64,000 nt of DNA, from contig JAYZXF010000017.1 of the NCBI GenBank assembly GCA_036141575.1, positions 204,077-268,076 of the forward strand, given 5' to 3'. The translations under genes and the position numbers were made by a program. A model generated the notes under the pieces. The model saw only the letters and a program-made list of their open reading frames with translations. It made no database searches and was not told the origin of the DNA. Positions 51,913-61,383 of the stretch are shown here, piece after piece (the stretch's first letter is position 1; the number at the start of each line of letters is the position of its first letter). This DNA comes from Pseudomonadota bacterium. GTDB taxonomy: Bacteria > Pseudomonadota > Alphaproteobacteria > UBA2136 > JAPKEQ01.

Positions 51913-52233
51913 ATGACAACGACACAACAACAGGCTAAGCCAAGCATTTTTCCAGTTGTAAACGCAAGCGAAGGTATTTCTGAAAACCTTCCAGATGCAG
52001 TTAATTCTTGCCTAACACAATACTTCAACAGCCTTGGTGGCATGACACCTGCGCCAGGCCTACATGGTAAAATTATTGAACAAGTAGAAAAGCCACTGAT
52101 TGAGCATGTTCTACGTTACGCACGTGGTAACCAAATCCGTGCGGCTAAAATCCTCGGTATTAACCGAAACACACTTCGTAAGAAGATCACTGAACTTGAG
52201 ATTGTGATTCCTAAGAACAACAACCTTCACTAA
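51913..52233 (+). CDS. fis: Fis-like nucleoid / DNA-binding protein
   Basis: 106 aa. The C-terminal half (IEHVLRYARGNQIRAAKILGINRNTLRKKITEL) is the Fis helix-turn-helix, also found at the end of NtrC-type regulators. The N-terminal half is short and unlike a receiver or AAA+ domain, so it is a stand-alone Fis. GGGGAGA lies before the ATG. As dusB partner it could be a genuine Fis, or a shrunken NtrC remnant at the position where alphaproteobacteria carry ntrC. Confidence 0.85.
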   Translation: MTTTQQQAKPSIFPVVNASEGISENLPDAVNSCLTQYFNSLGGMTPAPGLHGKIIEQVEKPLIEHVLRYARGNQIRAAKILGINRNTLRKKITELEIVIPKNNNLH

Positions 52234-52297
52234 GAGAAATTTAAAATTTCTTAATGGATACTCCCTTAAACTCGCTAGACAGAGGCGAAAAGTCATG

Positions 52298-52369
52298 GCT
52301 TATAAAAGCTGCACCACAGTGTACTTTTGTACATGAGGAGCGGAAGTTTATAAGCTGTGGCTTTGCAGC
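52298..52369 (+). promoter_or_regulatory. Competing-stem or pseudoknot leader before the resB-like gene
   Basis: GCTTATAAA (52298-52306) pairs with TTTATAAGC (52347-52355). GCTGC-A-CCACAG (52308-52319) pairs with CTGTGG-CTTT-GCAGC (52355-52369). The two pairings cross, so they form a pseudoknot or are alternatives; between them is a GTAC-TTTT-GTAC hairpin. The element ends 20 bases before the ATG, next to the GGAGAG ribosome site. Confidence 0.5.
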
Positions 52370-52388
52370 CCTGTATGGAGAGATTTAA

Positions 52389-53939
52389 ATGCAGGCCATT
52401 CTATGGGTATTGAGTCGTATGACCACAGCCATATATGGCCTGCTTCTTATTGCGCTGGCCTCAGTGGCGGGTACGCTCCTTGTACAAGGGGAGAGTGCGG
52501 CAAACTACGATATGCGCTTTGGTGAATTCTGGTCAGCGGTCTTTCAGCTTTCAGGGCTTACTCAGCTGTTTAGCTCTTGGTGGTTCCTTGGGTGCTGCTT
52601 CTTTGTAGGGCTCAGCGTTGCGGCTTGCCTGACACAAAGTGGTCGTCAAATTCTCAAAAAGCTCCTCACGACACCAGTTGTTCCTAAATCTATTCCTAAG
52701 CGTTTAGAAGAAGTGCAGATTGATTCTCATACAATGGCCCTCATTGATCGTTATACAAAACGTACATTCAGCCTTAAACAGACATCACAAGAAGGCTTTA
52801 CAGTTTACCGCCTTGGTAAGCTGAACCGTATTGGTTACTTTGTGCTGCACATCAGCATCCTTGGTGTCATTGGCAGCGGGTTTGTCTCAGGTGTATTTGG
52901 ATATAGAGGGATCGTGAATCTGACTGAAGGGAAGGGATCTGCTGAAATCATCGTGCCACAAGGTGGCGAAATGCGCTTTGAAACACTACCGTTTACTATT
53001 GTGAATCGTGGCTTTAAAGTAGATTACTACGCCTCAGGGCTTCCTAAGTTTTATGAAACCAAGCTAGATATCATTAAAGATAATGGCCTTGTCCTTAATA
53101 AGAACATCCAAGTGAACAAGCCTATTAATGTAGGTTCTTACACGCTTTACCAATCTGATTTTGGTGATGCTGGTTCAGAAGTAAACGGGCGTATTCGTTA
53201 TACATTTTCAAATGATAGCAGTGAGTTAAATGCTAAAATTCATGAAGTGCATGAGAAAGATGATGTGCGCATTGAGTTCATGAATTCAACAGCGCATGTA
53301 GCGTCTAAGGTGCTTGCTGAAGGAACTAGTATCCCAAGCATGCAAAGTGATGGCGCCGCAGTAGACTACGTTGTAAAAACACCAACTAAATCCCCAATGG
53401 GCTTTAGAAGTTTTACTGGTCAGCCTGATGTAATTGGTGTTCAGGTAGAAACAGATGTTTATCAACCTATCTTTCTCGGTCTTAGCCTTGCGGATGATAC
53501 AGGCTGGGATATTGTTGAAACCGTCATGAATGGCCTTACTAAGAACGATGACGTGCCACTTTCGCCACAGCGTTTTAGTGAGCTTGCAGATACGGCTGTA
53601 AAGGCTTACCCAAAGGAAGAGCGTCTCACTCTTGCATTAAAAGCCTTACAAACTGTGCGCGTTTTACAACAGTTTGATATAGAGGTTTTATACTATGCAG
53701 AAAGCATAGAACCCAAGCTATTTAGCGGTGTTCAGGTCAGTTTCGACCCTGCTGTTCATGCCTTCTGGGTGTTCTCTATCCTGCTTCTTGTGGGGGTTAT
53801 GCTGATGATTTACTTTCCGCACGGAACAGTTTATTGTGTGGATTACAAAACAAAAGCCCACATTTTTGTTGATGCAGGGCGCTATACTGGTCGAATAACA
53901 GCATGGATTTTAAACCTAGATGCGACGCATAAATCTTAA
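52389..53939 (+). CDS. ResB-like cytochrome c biogenesis membrane protein
   Basis: 516 aa. Three N-terminal helices (about residues 12-30, 55-78, 155-175), a large periplasmic part and one C-terminal helix (about 455-480, HAFWVFSILLLVGVMLMIYFPHG) give ResB/Ccs1 topology. Family-like segments are the opening SRMTTAIYGLLLIALASVAGTLLVQ, LGCCFFVGLSVAACLTQSGR, and GYFVLHISILGVIGSGFVSGVFGYRG with the His on helix 3. ResB moves haem with CcsA in system II, but no ccsA is nearby, so a role beside ntrYX is unclear. Confidence 0.78.
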   Translation: MQAILWVLSRMTTAIYGLLLIALASVAGTLLVQGESAANYDMRFGEFWSAVFQLSGLTQLFSSWWFLGCCFFVGLSVAACLTQSGRQILKKLLTTPVVPKSIPKRLEEVQIDSHTMALIDRYTKRTFSLKQTSQEGFTVYRLGKLNRIGYFVLHISILGVIGSGFVSGVFGYRGIVNLTEGKGSAEIIVPQGGEMRFETLPFTIVNRGFKVDYYASGLPKFYETKLDIIKDNGLVLNKNIQVNKPINVGSYTLYQSDFGDAGSEVNGRIRYTFSNDSSELNAKIHEVHEKDDVRIEFMNSTAHVASKVLAEGTSIPSMQSDGAAVDYVVKTPTKSPMGFRSFTGQPDVIGVQVETDVYQPIFLGLSLADDTGWDIVETVMNGLTKNDDVPLSPQRFSELADTAVKAYPKEERLTLALKALQTVRVLQQFDIEVLYYAESIEPKLFSGVQVSFDPAVHAFWVFSILLLVGVMLMIYFPHGTVYCVDYKTKAHIFVDAGRYTGRITAWILNLDATHKS

Positions 53940-54525
53940 AGCTTATTTTGCAGCCCTGGTTCTGGGTGTTACTTTGCTATGCGCGACGCCATCTATTGCT
54001 GATATTGAGCACTACGAATTTTCCAAAGAAGATAATGGTGAAATCACGCTAACAGGTATCTTTAGAGATAATGACAACTTCTACGATGCCATTGTGAGCC
54101 AATTGAAAACAGGTGAGCTACTGGAAGTCATGCTCACAATTGATGTACGCCCGCAAGGTTGGTGGAGCAAAACAAAGTCATACTTTACCAAGCGTCGCCA
54201 TACTGTGCATAAGCGTTTATCACTCGACCTTCTTACAGATGAAGTCTCTCTTCATCGCAATGAAACATACACAACCATCCTTCCATTGAAGGACCTTATG
54301 CCGTCTATCCTTTCATTCTCAAACGTAACCATCATTCACCCAGAAGATGTAGAGAAGGGCGAAACATACTTGGTTGATGTGGAACTGTCTTTCCACCGTG
54401 GCACATTTGAAGAAGGCGATGTATGGCAGAAAATTAGCCACTTGCCACGTTACGCTATGCGTTACATTCCAGAAAGTTTACTCAACCCAACACTGGGCAC
54501 ATCGCTCAGCTATAAGTACAAATAA
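53920..54525 (+). CDS. DUF4390-type exported protein
   Basis: 201 aa: signal peptide (residues 1-27, ending SIA), then EHYEFSKEDNGEITLTGIFRDNDNFYDAIVSQLKTGELLEVMLTIDV, matching the DUF4390 layout (predicted beta-rich, periplasmic) often encoded beside ntrYX-like sensor genes in betaproteobacteria. It overlaps the ResB-like gene by 20 bases. Function unknown; a periplasmic partner of the NtrY sensor is a reasonable guess. Confidence 0.72.
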   Translation: MRRINLKAYFAALVLGVTLLCATPSIADIEHYEFSKEDNGEITLTGIFRDNDNFYDAIVSQLKTGELLEVMLTIDVRPQGWWSKTKSYFTKRRHTVHKRLSLDLLTDEVSLHRNETYTTILPLKDLMPSILSFSNVTIIHPEDVEKGETYLVDVELSFHRGTFEEGDVWQKISHLPRYAMRYIPESLLNPTLGTSLSYKYK

Positions 54526-54538
54526 TAAGAGGCACCTT

Positions 54539-56680
54539 TTGAAAACGTCTGTTCGTGCAATTATGAGTCGAGTCATTCAAGCCAGCAGCTGGTTTGTTAT
54601 GGCAATTCTGATCTTCTTGATTATCGCATCAGTCGCAGGCGTTATGATTGCCCCAACCATTTCAGGGCCCATTTTCCTTGGCATTATTACACTGAACATC
54701 CTGCTTATTCTTGTGGCTTCACTTTATATTGGCCGCAAATTAGTAGATGTCTTCCTGAATAAAACCAATTCACTCATTGGCGCTAAGCTTCATGTCAGGC
54801 TTGTGGGTATCTTTAGTACGCTGGCGTTTATGCCAGCACTTGTGGTTTCAGTAGCGTCTATCTTTGTCCTAAACCAGGGCCTAGAAACATGGTTCTCAGA
54901 TCGTGTCACGCGTGCCCTTGATGGCTCGCTTGAAGTGGCGCAGTCATACCTAAAAGAGCAACAGAAAACACTCCTTCTTGAAAACAAATCTATTCTTGGT
55001 GAACGTCCAGTAGCAGATGCACTTCTTCTGCTAGATGAACGTGGGCTTACTGAAGCTCTGGAAGATCAACGACGCGAACGCCTGATGAGTGAAGTTTATG
55101 TCTTCCAAACAGACGGGGCACTCTTTGGCCAGAACATTGGTGAAGATATTATTCTACCAACAGCGGTTCTGAGTGCGATTCGTCAGCCTGTTCCAAATGG
55201 TGAAACACACCTTTCATTCCAGAACAACCGTATCTATGCCGTATCTCCAGTGGGGACACGTAAGGTTCTTGTAAGCTCTCGTCCGATTGAGCCAATTCTT
55301 GTTGCCCGCATGAACGAGACTGAAGAAACATATCGTGACTACTATGAGCTACGCACACATAGAAGCGAAGTAAGATTCACACTCACGCTCACTATGCTTG
55401 CGCTTGGTCTTGTTGGTCTTGCTGCTGCGATTTGGGTGGGTATTACACTTGCCGGTAAGATCGTAACACCAGTTACAGACCTTGTTTATGCAACCAACAA
55501 AGTGAGTGCAGGGGAGTTAGATGTTCGTCTGATTCCACAAGACGATGATGAAATTGGTATTCTCACCCAGTCCTTTAACCGCATGACAGGGCAGCTACGC
55601 CAAAACCGTGAACTGCTTGAGAAGAAGAACAAAGAACTTGATGAACGCCGCCGCGGTATGGAAGCCGTACTTACAGGTGTAACATCAGCTGTTGTGGCAC
55701 TTGATAATAACGGTAATGTGATTCTGAGTAACCGTATTGCTGAAGAGCGCTTTGGCCTTTCTCAAGGAGAAAGTCTTGGGAACCATAGTGCTGAACTCCA
55801 AGATGTCTTTGAAGAGTTTGTGGCTAAACTTCCTGAGATTGATGAGCGTAAGATTACACTGAATGTAGACGGGGAAGAGCGTCGCATGCTGCTGCGCCTT
55901 GTTCCAATGCGTCAAAGCCGTGCCAAAACACAAGCTGTTGTGATGACACTGGATGACATCAGTGATCTTCTAAGTGCACAGAAGGTTGCAGCTTGGGCAG
56001 ATGTGGCCCGTCGCCTTGCACATGAGATTAAAAACCCTCTCACGCCGATTCAGGTGAGTGCTGAGCGATTGAAGCGCAAATATACGAAAATCATGCCAGA
56101 AGATGATAGAGAGCTGTTTGGGCAACTTACAGGCACAATTGTCGGACGCGTAGAAGATTTGCGTGAGATGCTCAACGAATTTAGCGACTTTGCCCGAATG
56201 CCTGCGGCAAAACAAGAAGTTGCGGATATTATGCCTCTTATCAAGGAAGAAATTCTGCTTCAACAGCAAGGCCGCGAAAATATCGCATACGAAAAAAATA
56301 TTTCGGTTGAGCATGCTGAAGTCAATATGGATAAAAGCCATATCAGACGGGCATTTACCAACCTTTTGGAGAACGCTGCAAACGCCGTAAGTGAGCATCC
56401 AGATGCAAAAAATCGTATCGGATTGATAAAAGTTGTTGTAGATATGTCACAAAGTGGTAGACTGTTGTTGTCGATTGAGGACAACGGGGTCGGCATCTCT
56501 GAAGATGTAGACCTAGACAAGCTTTTTGATCCTTACGTGACAACGCGTAAGAAAGGGACAGGACTTGGACTTGCGATTGTAAGACGAGTGATGGACCAGC
56601 ACGGTGGCCAAATCAAACTCTCAAGAAGAGAAGAGGGCGGCACCAAAGTAGAATTAAGTTTGCCTGTGGTTGAACAATAG
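54539..56680 (+). CDS. ntrY: NtrY-type sensor histidine kinase
   Basis: 713 aa nitrogen/redox sensor. Membrane helices near residues 15-37, 45-65, 82-105 and 283-305; HAMP (VTDLVYATNKVSAGELDVRLIPQDDDEIGILTQSFNRM); PAS (about 375-470); HisKA with phospho-His in ARRLAHEIKNPLTPIQVSAERLKRKY; HATPase with NLLENAANAV, DNGVGIS and GTGLGLAIV. The start is TTG 54539, set by AGAGG upstream; ATG 54563 is an alternative. Followed by ntrX at 40 bases. Confidence 0.93.
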   Translation: MKTSVRAIMSRVIQASSWFVMAILIFLIIASVAGVMIAPTISGPIFLGIITLNILLILVASLYIGRKLVDVFLNKTNSLIGAKLHVRLVGIFSTLAFMPALVVSVASIFVLNQGLETWFSDRVTRALDGSLEVAQSYLKEQQKTLLLENKSILGERPVADALLLLDERGLTEALEDQRRERLMSEVYVFQTDGALFGQNIGEDIILPTAVLSAIRQPVPNGETHLSFQNNRIYAVSPVGTRKVLVSSRPIEPILVARMNETEETYRDYYELRTHRSEVRFTLTLTMLALGLVGLAAAIWVGITLAGKIVTPVTDLVYATNKVSAGELDVRLIPQDDDEIGILTQSFNRMTGQLRQNRELLEKKNKELDERRRGMEAVLTGVTSAVVALDNNGNVILSNRIAEERFGLSQGESLGNHSAELQDVFEEFVAKLPEIDERKITLNVDGEERRMLLRLVPMRQSRAKTQAVVMTLDDISDLLSAQKVAAWADVARRLAHEIKNPLTPIQVSAERLKRKYTKIMPEDDRELFGQLTGTIVGRVEDLREMLNEFSDFARMPAAKQEVADIMPLIKEEILLQQQGRENIAYEKNISVEHAEVNMDKSHIRRAFTNLLENAANAVSEHPDAKNRIGLIKVVVDMSQSGRLLLSIEDNGVGISEDVDLDKLFDPYVTTRKKGTGLGLAIVRRVMDQHGGQIKLSRREEGGTKVELSLPVVEQ

Positions 56681-56720
56681 GCAGACCAATAAAAACAATA
56701 TTAAAAAATGGGGTTATACG

Positions 56721-58043
56721 ATGAGCAATTACGTGCTGATTGTCGATGACGAAGGGGACATTCGTTCCTCTCTTTCAGGACTACTAGAAGATGAAGGTTA
56801 TAAAACTGCAACTGCGTCAAGCGGTGAAGAATGTCTTGATATTGTAAGTCAGAAACTTCCTGATCTTGTTCTTCTTGATATTTGGATGGAAGGCATGGAC
56901 GGTCTTGAGACTCTATCTCGTCTTAAGCGTCGTGCACCAGACCTACCAGTTATTATGATTAGTGGTCACGGTACAATTGAAACTGCGGTAACAGCGACAC
57001 AGAAGGGTGCTTACGACTTTATTGAGAAGCCACCTTCAGTTGACCGTCTACTTCTCACAGCAAGCCGTGCAATTCGCGAAACACAACTACGTCGTGAGAA
57101 CATGCTTCTTCGTAGCCGAGGTGGTGAAGTTCAAGAACTTCTTGGTATCTCATCTGAGATCGCAACTGTGCGCCAAACAATTAAGCAAGTTGCCAGCGGT
57201 GAAAGCCGTATCATGGTAACGGGTGAAAGTGGTGCTGGTAAGGAAGTTGTTGGTCGCCTGATCCACAAAGGCTCTCGCCGTGCAGATCGTCCATTTATGT
57301 CAATCGCACCAGGTGCTGTATCTGATGCTACATTTGACATGGCCCTCACAAGTACACTTGTACAAGCTGCTGGTGGTTCACTCTTCCTTGATGAAGTTGC
57401 TGACCTAACGCCACACATGCAAGCACGCCTTCTGAAGTTCCTGCAAGATGGTCGCATTCACGATCCTAAGAGCGGTGGCCAAATTGAAGCCGACGTTCGC
57501 GTGATTAGCGGAACATCTAAAGACATTAAAGAAATGGTTGATGCTGGTAAATTCCGCGCAGACCTATTCTACCGTCTAAACGTAGTGCCAATTCATGTGC
57601 CTGAACTACGTAAGCGCAACACAGATATCCCAACACTGGTTCAGAACTTCCTTAAAGTTCTTTCTCCAGATAGCGGTTCTGTGCCAAAGATCGCGCCTGC
57701 AACAATGGCAATCATGACAAGCTACACATGGCCGGGTAACGTGCGCCAGCTACGTAACCTTATTGAATGGCTGATCATCATGCACCCTGGCAAGATGATT
57801 GTTCCAGACATGCTACCACCAGAACTGATGCGTGGTGACGGTTTAGACACAGATATGATGGAAAAAGCGGTACAAATGCCACTACGCCAAGCGCGTGAGC
57901 TATTTGAGAAGAATTACCTAAGCAACCAGCTGGTTCGCTTTAGTGGTAATGTTTCAAGAACCGCAGATTTCGTAGGGATGGAGCGCAGTGCACTGCACCG
58001 TAAGCTTAAGTCTCTTGGTGTCGAAACACGCGGCGAAGCTTAA
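56721..58043 (+). CDS. ntrX: NtrX-type response regulator
   Basis: 440 aa. The receiver domain has VDDEGDIR, phospho-acceptor Asp in LVLLDIWM and Lys in FIEKPPS. The AAA+ domain has Walker A GESGAGKEVVG and Walker B GGSLFLDEVADL. The C-terminus is a Fis-type HTH (LVRFSGNVSRTADFVGMERSALHRKLKSLG). The GAFTGA loop for sigma54 contact is absent and that segment is shortened, as in other NtrX, so it is unlikely to drive sigma54 directly. ATG 56721. Terminator follows. Confidence 0.93.
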   Translation: MSNYVLIVDDEGDIRSSLSGLLEDEGYKTATASSGEECLDIVSQKLPDLVLLDIWMEGMDGLETLSRLKRRAPDLPVIMISGHGTIETAVTATQKGAYDFIEKPPSVDRLLLTASRAIRETQLRRENMLLRSRGGEVQELLGISSEIATVRQTIKQVASGESRIMVTGESGAGKEVVGRLIHKGSRRADRPFMSIAPGAVSDATFDMALTSTLVQAAGGSLFLDEVADLTPHMQARLLKFLQDGRIHDPKSGGQIEADVRVISGTSKDIKEMVDAGKFRADLFYRLNVVPIHVPELRKRNTDIPTLVQNFLKVLSPDSGSVPKIAPATMAIMTSYTWPGNVRQLRNLIEWLIIMHPGKMIVPDMLPPELMRGDGLDTDMMEKAVQMPLRQARELFEKNYLSNQLVRFSGNVSRTADFVGMERSALHRKLKSLGVETRGEA

Positions 58044-58062
58044 TATTTAAGCGAAACCTTTT

Positions 58063-58092
58063 AAGAGCCTCCTTGTCAGGGGGCTCTTTTTT
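58063..58092 (+). terminator. Terminator after ntrX
   Basis: AGAGCC-T-CC and GG-G-GGCTCT stem with loop TTGTCA, then TTTTTT. Confidence 0.85.
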
Positions 58093-58140
58093 GTGGGAAA
58101 ATAACTGGCTAGCAAAAATAAAAAATAAGTTTATAAATTT

Positions 58141-59499
58141 ATGTTAAATGCCATTGTCGTTGGTGCAGGTGAAGTCGGGATCTCTATTGCGCAAAACCTG
58201 AGCGCAGAAAACCATAACGTTGTGATGATTGATAGCGATGCACACAAGTTGCAGCAAGTGCTTGATGTTGTCGATGTACAAATTGTGGAAGGGGTAGGGT
58301 CTCACCCTGATGTTCTTGAGCAAGCAGGCGCCGACCGCGCACACCTCATTATTGCGGTAACTCAATCTGATGAAGTGAACATGATTGCCTGCCAAGTCGC
58401 GCATAGCCTCTTTGGTATTAACAAGAAAATTGCCCGCGTACGTGATATGGCGTACCTCAACATTACCCACAACCGCCTATATAACCGTGAGGACATGCCA
58501 GTTGATGTGGTGATTAGTCCAGAGAAAGAGGTAGCTGACGCTGTTGTACGTGCGGCTGAAGTTTCAGGGGCGTTTGATGTTACGTATATGGCAGACAGCT
58601 CGCTTTGTCTGATTGGCGTTAAAATCCCACATGCTTGTACATATAGGGGTATCAAACTTCGTGAGGTCCTTGAGCGCATGGAGTACGAATTCCGCATCAT
58701 GTCAATCTTCAGAAACGAGCGTATTATTTACCCACGCGGTGAAGACCACCTTGAAGAAAACGATGAAGTTTACCTTCTGTGCAAAACAAATGATCGCAAC
58801 ATGATTATGGAAGAGCTTGGCTACATGGATAAGCCAATGCAGGATGTCATGATTATTGGGGGCGGACACATTGGTTATGAGATTGCTCTACAAATGGAGC
58901 ACCAAGGTGTAAATATCCGCATTGTAGAAAATAATATTGATCGCGCAAACTACCTTGCACACCACCTCAACCATGCTGTTGTTCTACATGGTGACGCTCT
59001 TGATAGCGACCTACTTGTTCAAGAGAATATTTCATCAATGGACGCCGTGTTTGTGATGACAAGTAATGACCCAAGTAATATTCTGTCATCTATTAGTGCG
59101 CGTAAGTTTGGTGTAGAAAACATTATTACACGTGTCAGCAGCCGTATGCTGATGCCACTGGCAGATACACTGCGTCTTGATAAAGTCATTTCACCACGTG
59201 AAATTACAGCCTCTCGTATTCTTCAGCATGTGCGCCGCAGTAAGTCTCGCGTAGAAGATCTACACACAATTCACCAAGGCCGCTTAGAAGTGATGGAGCT
59301 GAAGGTGACATACAACTCTCCATCTCATGGCCGTACAGTGGGTAGCCTTGGACTTTCTGATGGTGTGAAAGTATCCGCAGTTCTTAAAGGTGATGGATCT
59401 ATCATCTTTGCAGATGCGCACGTTGGTATTGAGGAGGGCGATACACTTATTATGGTCTCTCGCGCTGAGTGTATTACTGAAATTGAGCAAATGGTGTAA
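58141..59499 (+). CDS. trkA: Trk potassium uptake regulatory subunit TrkA
   Basis: 452 aa peripheral NAD(H)-binding gate of the Trk channel. Two RCK (TrkA-N plus TrkA-C) halves: first nucleotide motif IVVGAGEVGISIAQNL (residues 5-20) with acidic MIDSD; second MIIGGGHIGYEIALQM (about 238-253) with IVENN. Works with TrkH, which follows nine bases later. ntrYX-trkAH-hfq-hflX is a conserved alphaproteobacterial block. Confidence 0.95.
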   Translation: MLNAIVVGAGEVGISIAQNLSAENHNVVMIDSDAHKLQQVLDVVDVQIVEGVGSHPDVLEQAGADRAHLIIAVTQSDEVNMIACQVAHSLFGINKKIARVRDMAYLNITHNRLYNREDMPVDVVISPEKEVADAVVRAAEVSGAFDVTYMADSSLCLIGVKIPHACTYRGIKLREVLERMEYEFRIMSIFRNERIIYPRGEDHLEENDEVYLLCKTNDRNMIMEELGYMDKPMQDVMIIGGGHIGYEIALQMEHQGVNIRIVENNIDRANYLAHHLNHAVVLHGDALDSDLLVQENISSMDAVFVMTSNDPSNILSSISARKFGVENIITRVSSRMLMPLADTLRLDKVISPREITASRILQHVRRSKSRVEDLHTIHQGRLEVMELKVTYNSPSHGRTVGSLGLSDGVKVSAVLKGDGSIIFADAHVGIEEGDTLIMVSRAECITEIEQMV

Positions 59500-59508
59500 G
59501 GGGACGTC

Positions 59509-60960
59509 GTGCATTACCGTATGATCTTTTACGTTCTGGGAGTTTTCGTCTGCGGCTTTGGCGCATTGATGTCTATCCCTGCATTTGTCGCACTATTTTT
59601 CCAAGAAGGTATGGCCGCAAAAATCTTCCTTGAAGTCTCTTTTGCAACCATGGTTTCTGGTGGTGCTGCCATTATTATGATGCGCGGGACAAGCAAAGCA
59701 ATGAACCATAAAGATGCGTTTCTCTTAACGTTTCTCACATGGTCTATACTCTCGGTTATTGGGAGTTTGCCTCTCTACTTTACAGGCGCAGCCCCAACCT
59801 TTGTAGATGGACTGTTTGAATCCGTTGCAGGGATTACCACAACAGGCGCCAGTGTTTTGAGTGGCTTAGACCAGATGGATCACGGTGTTCTCCTGTGGCG
59901 CTCCATGCTTCAGTGGATTGGTGGTATGGGTATTATTGTCCTCGCCGTTGCCGTTCTCCCGTTCCTTGGAATTGGTGGTATGCAGCTCTACCGTAGTGAA
60001 ATGCCTGGAGTTACAAAAGATAAACTCCAGCCTCGCATTAAAGAGACAGCTAAACTTCTTTGGATCGTATATCTAGTTCTTACAATTCTATGTGCGGCAG
60101 CTTATAGTGTCGCAGGGATGCATACGTTTGATGCTGTAGCGCACGCCTTTACAACAGTTGCAACAGGCGGCTTTTCAACCCATGATGCTTCCTTGGGGTA
60201 CTATAACTCTTTAGCTATTGAAATGGTGGCTGTACTCTTTATGTTCCTTGGTGCGGTAAACTTTAGTTTGCACTACATGTTCCTGACAACAAGCGGACGT
60301 GTGGTTTATGCCCGTGATGCTGAGTTTAAGATGTTCGTTGTACTTGTTGCTGGGGCCGTGATTGTACTGAGCCTCATGCTGACACTCCTTGATGTCTATG
60401 AACTTACAGAATCTATCCGTTACTCACTGTTTAACGTCATGGCCGTAATTACCACAACAGGTTACGCGACAGCAGATTACAACGCTTGGCCAGTGCTAGC
60501 ACCTATGACGATGCTTGTCCTGATGTTCTGGGGTGGGTGCTCTGGTTCTACATCTGGTGGTATGAAGATTCTGCGTATTATGATGATTGTAAAGCAAAGT
60601 CAAACAGAGCTGATGCGTCTATTGCACCCAAGTGGGGTTGTGCGCGCTAAAATTGGTAACCGTACCATTTCAAGCGATGTGATGCAGGCAGTATGGGCCT
60701 TTGCAGGTTTATACCTTGTTACGTTTATTATCATTTCTATTATTATGGCAGCCTTTGGGCTAGACCTTGAAACAGCCTTTAGTGCCGCTGGGGCAACCCT
60801 AACAGGCCTTGGCCCTGGTCTGGGTGAAGTGGGGCCTGCCAGTAACTACGCAGGGCTACCACAAGCTGCTAAAGTGGTCCTCTGTTTCTCTATGCTTCTT
60901 GGGCGTTTAGAACTGCTTACTCTTCTTGTGCTCCTTATGCCTGCATTCTGGCGTAAATAA
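59509..60960 (+). CDS. trkH: Trk potassium uptake channel TrkH
   Basis: 483 aa membrane channel with four pore loops. Selectivity filter-like segments are ESVAGITTTGASVL, AFTTVATGGFSTHD, NVMAVITTTGYATAD and SAAGATLTGLGPGLGEVGPASNY. The loop GGCSGSTSGGMKILR, family-typical on the intracellular side, is present. GTG 59509 is preferred as start (GGGGA five bases upstream); ATG 59521 is in frame. Confidence 0.95.
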   Translation: MHYRMIFYVLGVFVCGFGALMSIPAFVALFFQEGMAAKIFLEVSFATMVSGGAAIIMMRGTSKAMNHKDAFLLTFLTWSILSVIGSLPLYFTGAAPTFVDGLFESVAGITTTGASVLSGLDQMDHGVLLWRSMLQWIGGMGIIVLAVAVLPFLGIGGMQLYRSEMPGVTKDKLQPRIKETAKLLWIVYLVLTILCAAAYSVAGMHTFDAVAHAFTTVATGGFSTHDASLGYYNSLAIEMVAVLFMFLGAVNFSLHYMFLTTSGRVVYARDAEFKMFVVLVAGAVIVLSLMLTLLDVYELTESIRYSLFNVMAVITTTGYATADYNAWPVLAPMTMLVLMFWGGCSGSTSGGMKILRIMMIVKQSQTELMRLLHPSGVVRAKIGNRTISSDVMQAVWAFAGLYLVTFIIISIIMAAFGLDLETAFSAAGATLTGLGPGLGEVGPASNYAGLPQAAKVVLCFSMLLGRLELLTLLVLLMPAFWRK

Positions 60961-61114
60961 AGTTGTGGTCTAGTGTGTTATTTTTTTCACAGGGGAAACA
61001 CTTTTGTAAGGAGATATAAGGGGTAAGGCTTGAGTGAGGGCGTGTTGTTGTTTACGATAAACCATCTCGCAAAAAGTCGGGGTCAATAATAAAGACAAAG
61101 AAAGTGTGCCGCAA

Positions 61115-61381
61115 ATGGCTAAAAAGGACGATAAGACAAATAATGTCCAGGACGTGTTTCTGAACCATCTTAGAAAAACACGTCAACCTTGTACGGTGTT
61201 TCTAACAAACGGTGTTAAGCTTCAAGGCAAAGTAACATGGTTTGATAACTTCTGCGTAACGCTCACACGCGATGGTATTACTCAGCTTGTTTACAAGCAT
61301 GCCATTTCTACTGTGATGCCTGCAGATGCGTTCCAAATGCATGACATCCTCGATATCGATAACGTTGGTAACGAAGCTTAA
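61115..61381 (+). CDS. hfq: RNA chaperone Hfq
   Basis: 88 aa Sm-like hexamer that pairs small RNAs with mRNAs. Sm1 ([34 protein letters not shown]) and Sm2 ([13 protein letters not shown], with the YKHA motif) are intact; the C-terminal tail is short. ATG 61115 (MAKKDDK) is preferred over GTG 61106. Between trkH and hfq are 154 bases with an AT-rich stretch where a promoter is expected; no box pair is convincing. Confidence 0.97.
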   Translation: MAKKDDKTNNVQDVFLNHLRKTRQPCTVFLTNGVKLQGKVTWFDNFCVTLTRDGITQLVYKHAISTVMPADAFQMHDILDIDNVGNEA

Positions 61382-61383
61382 GC

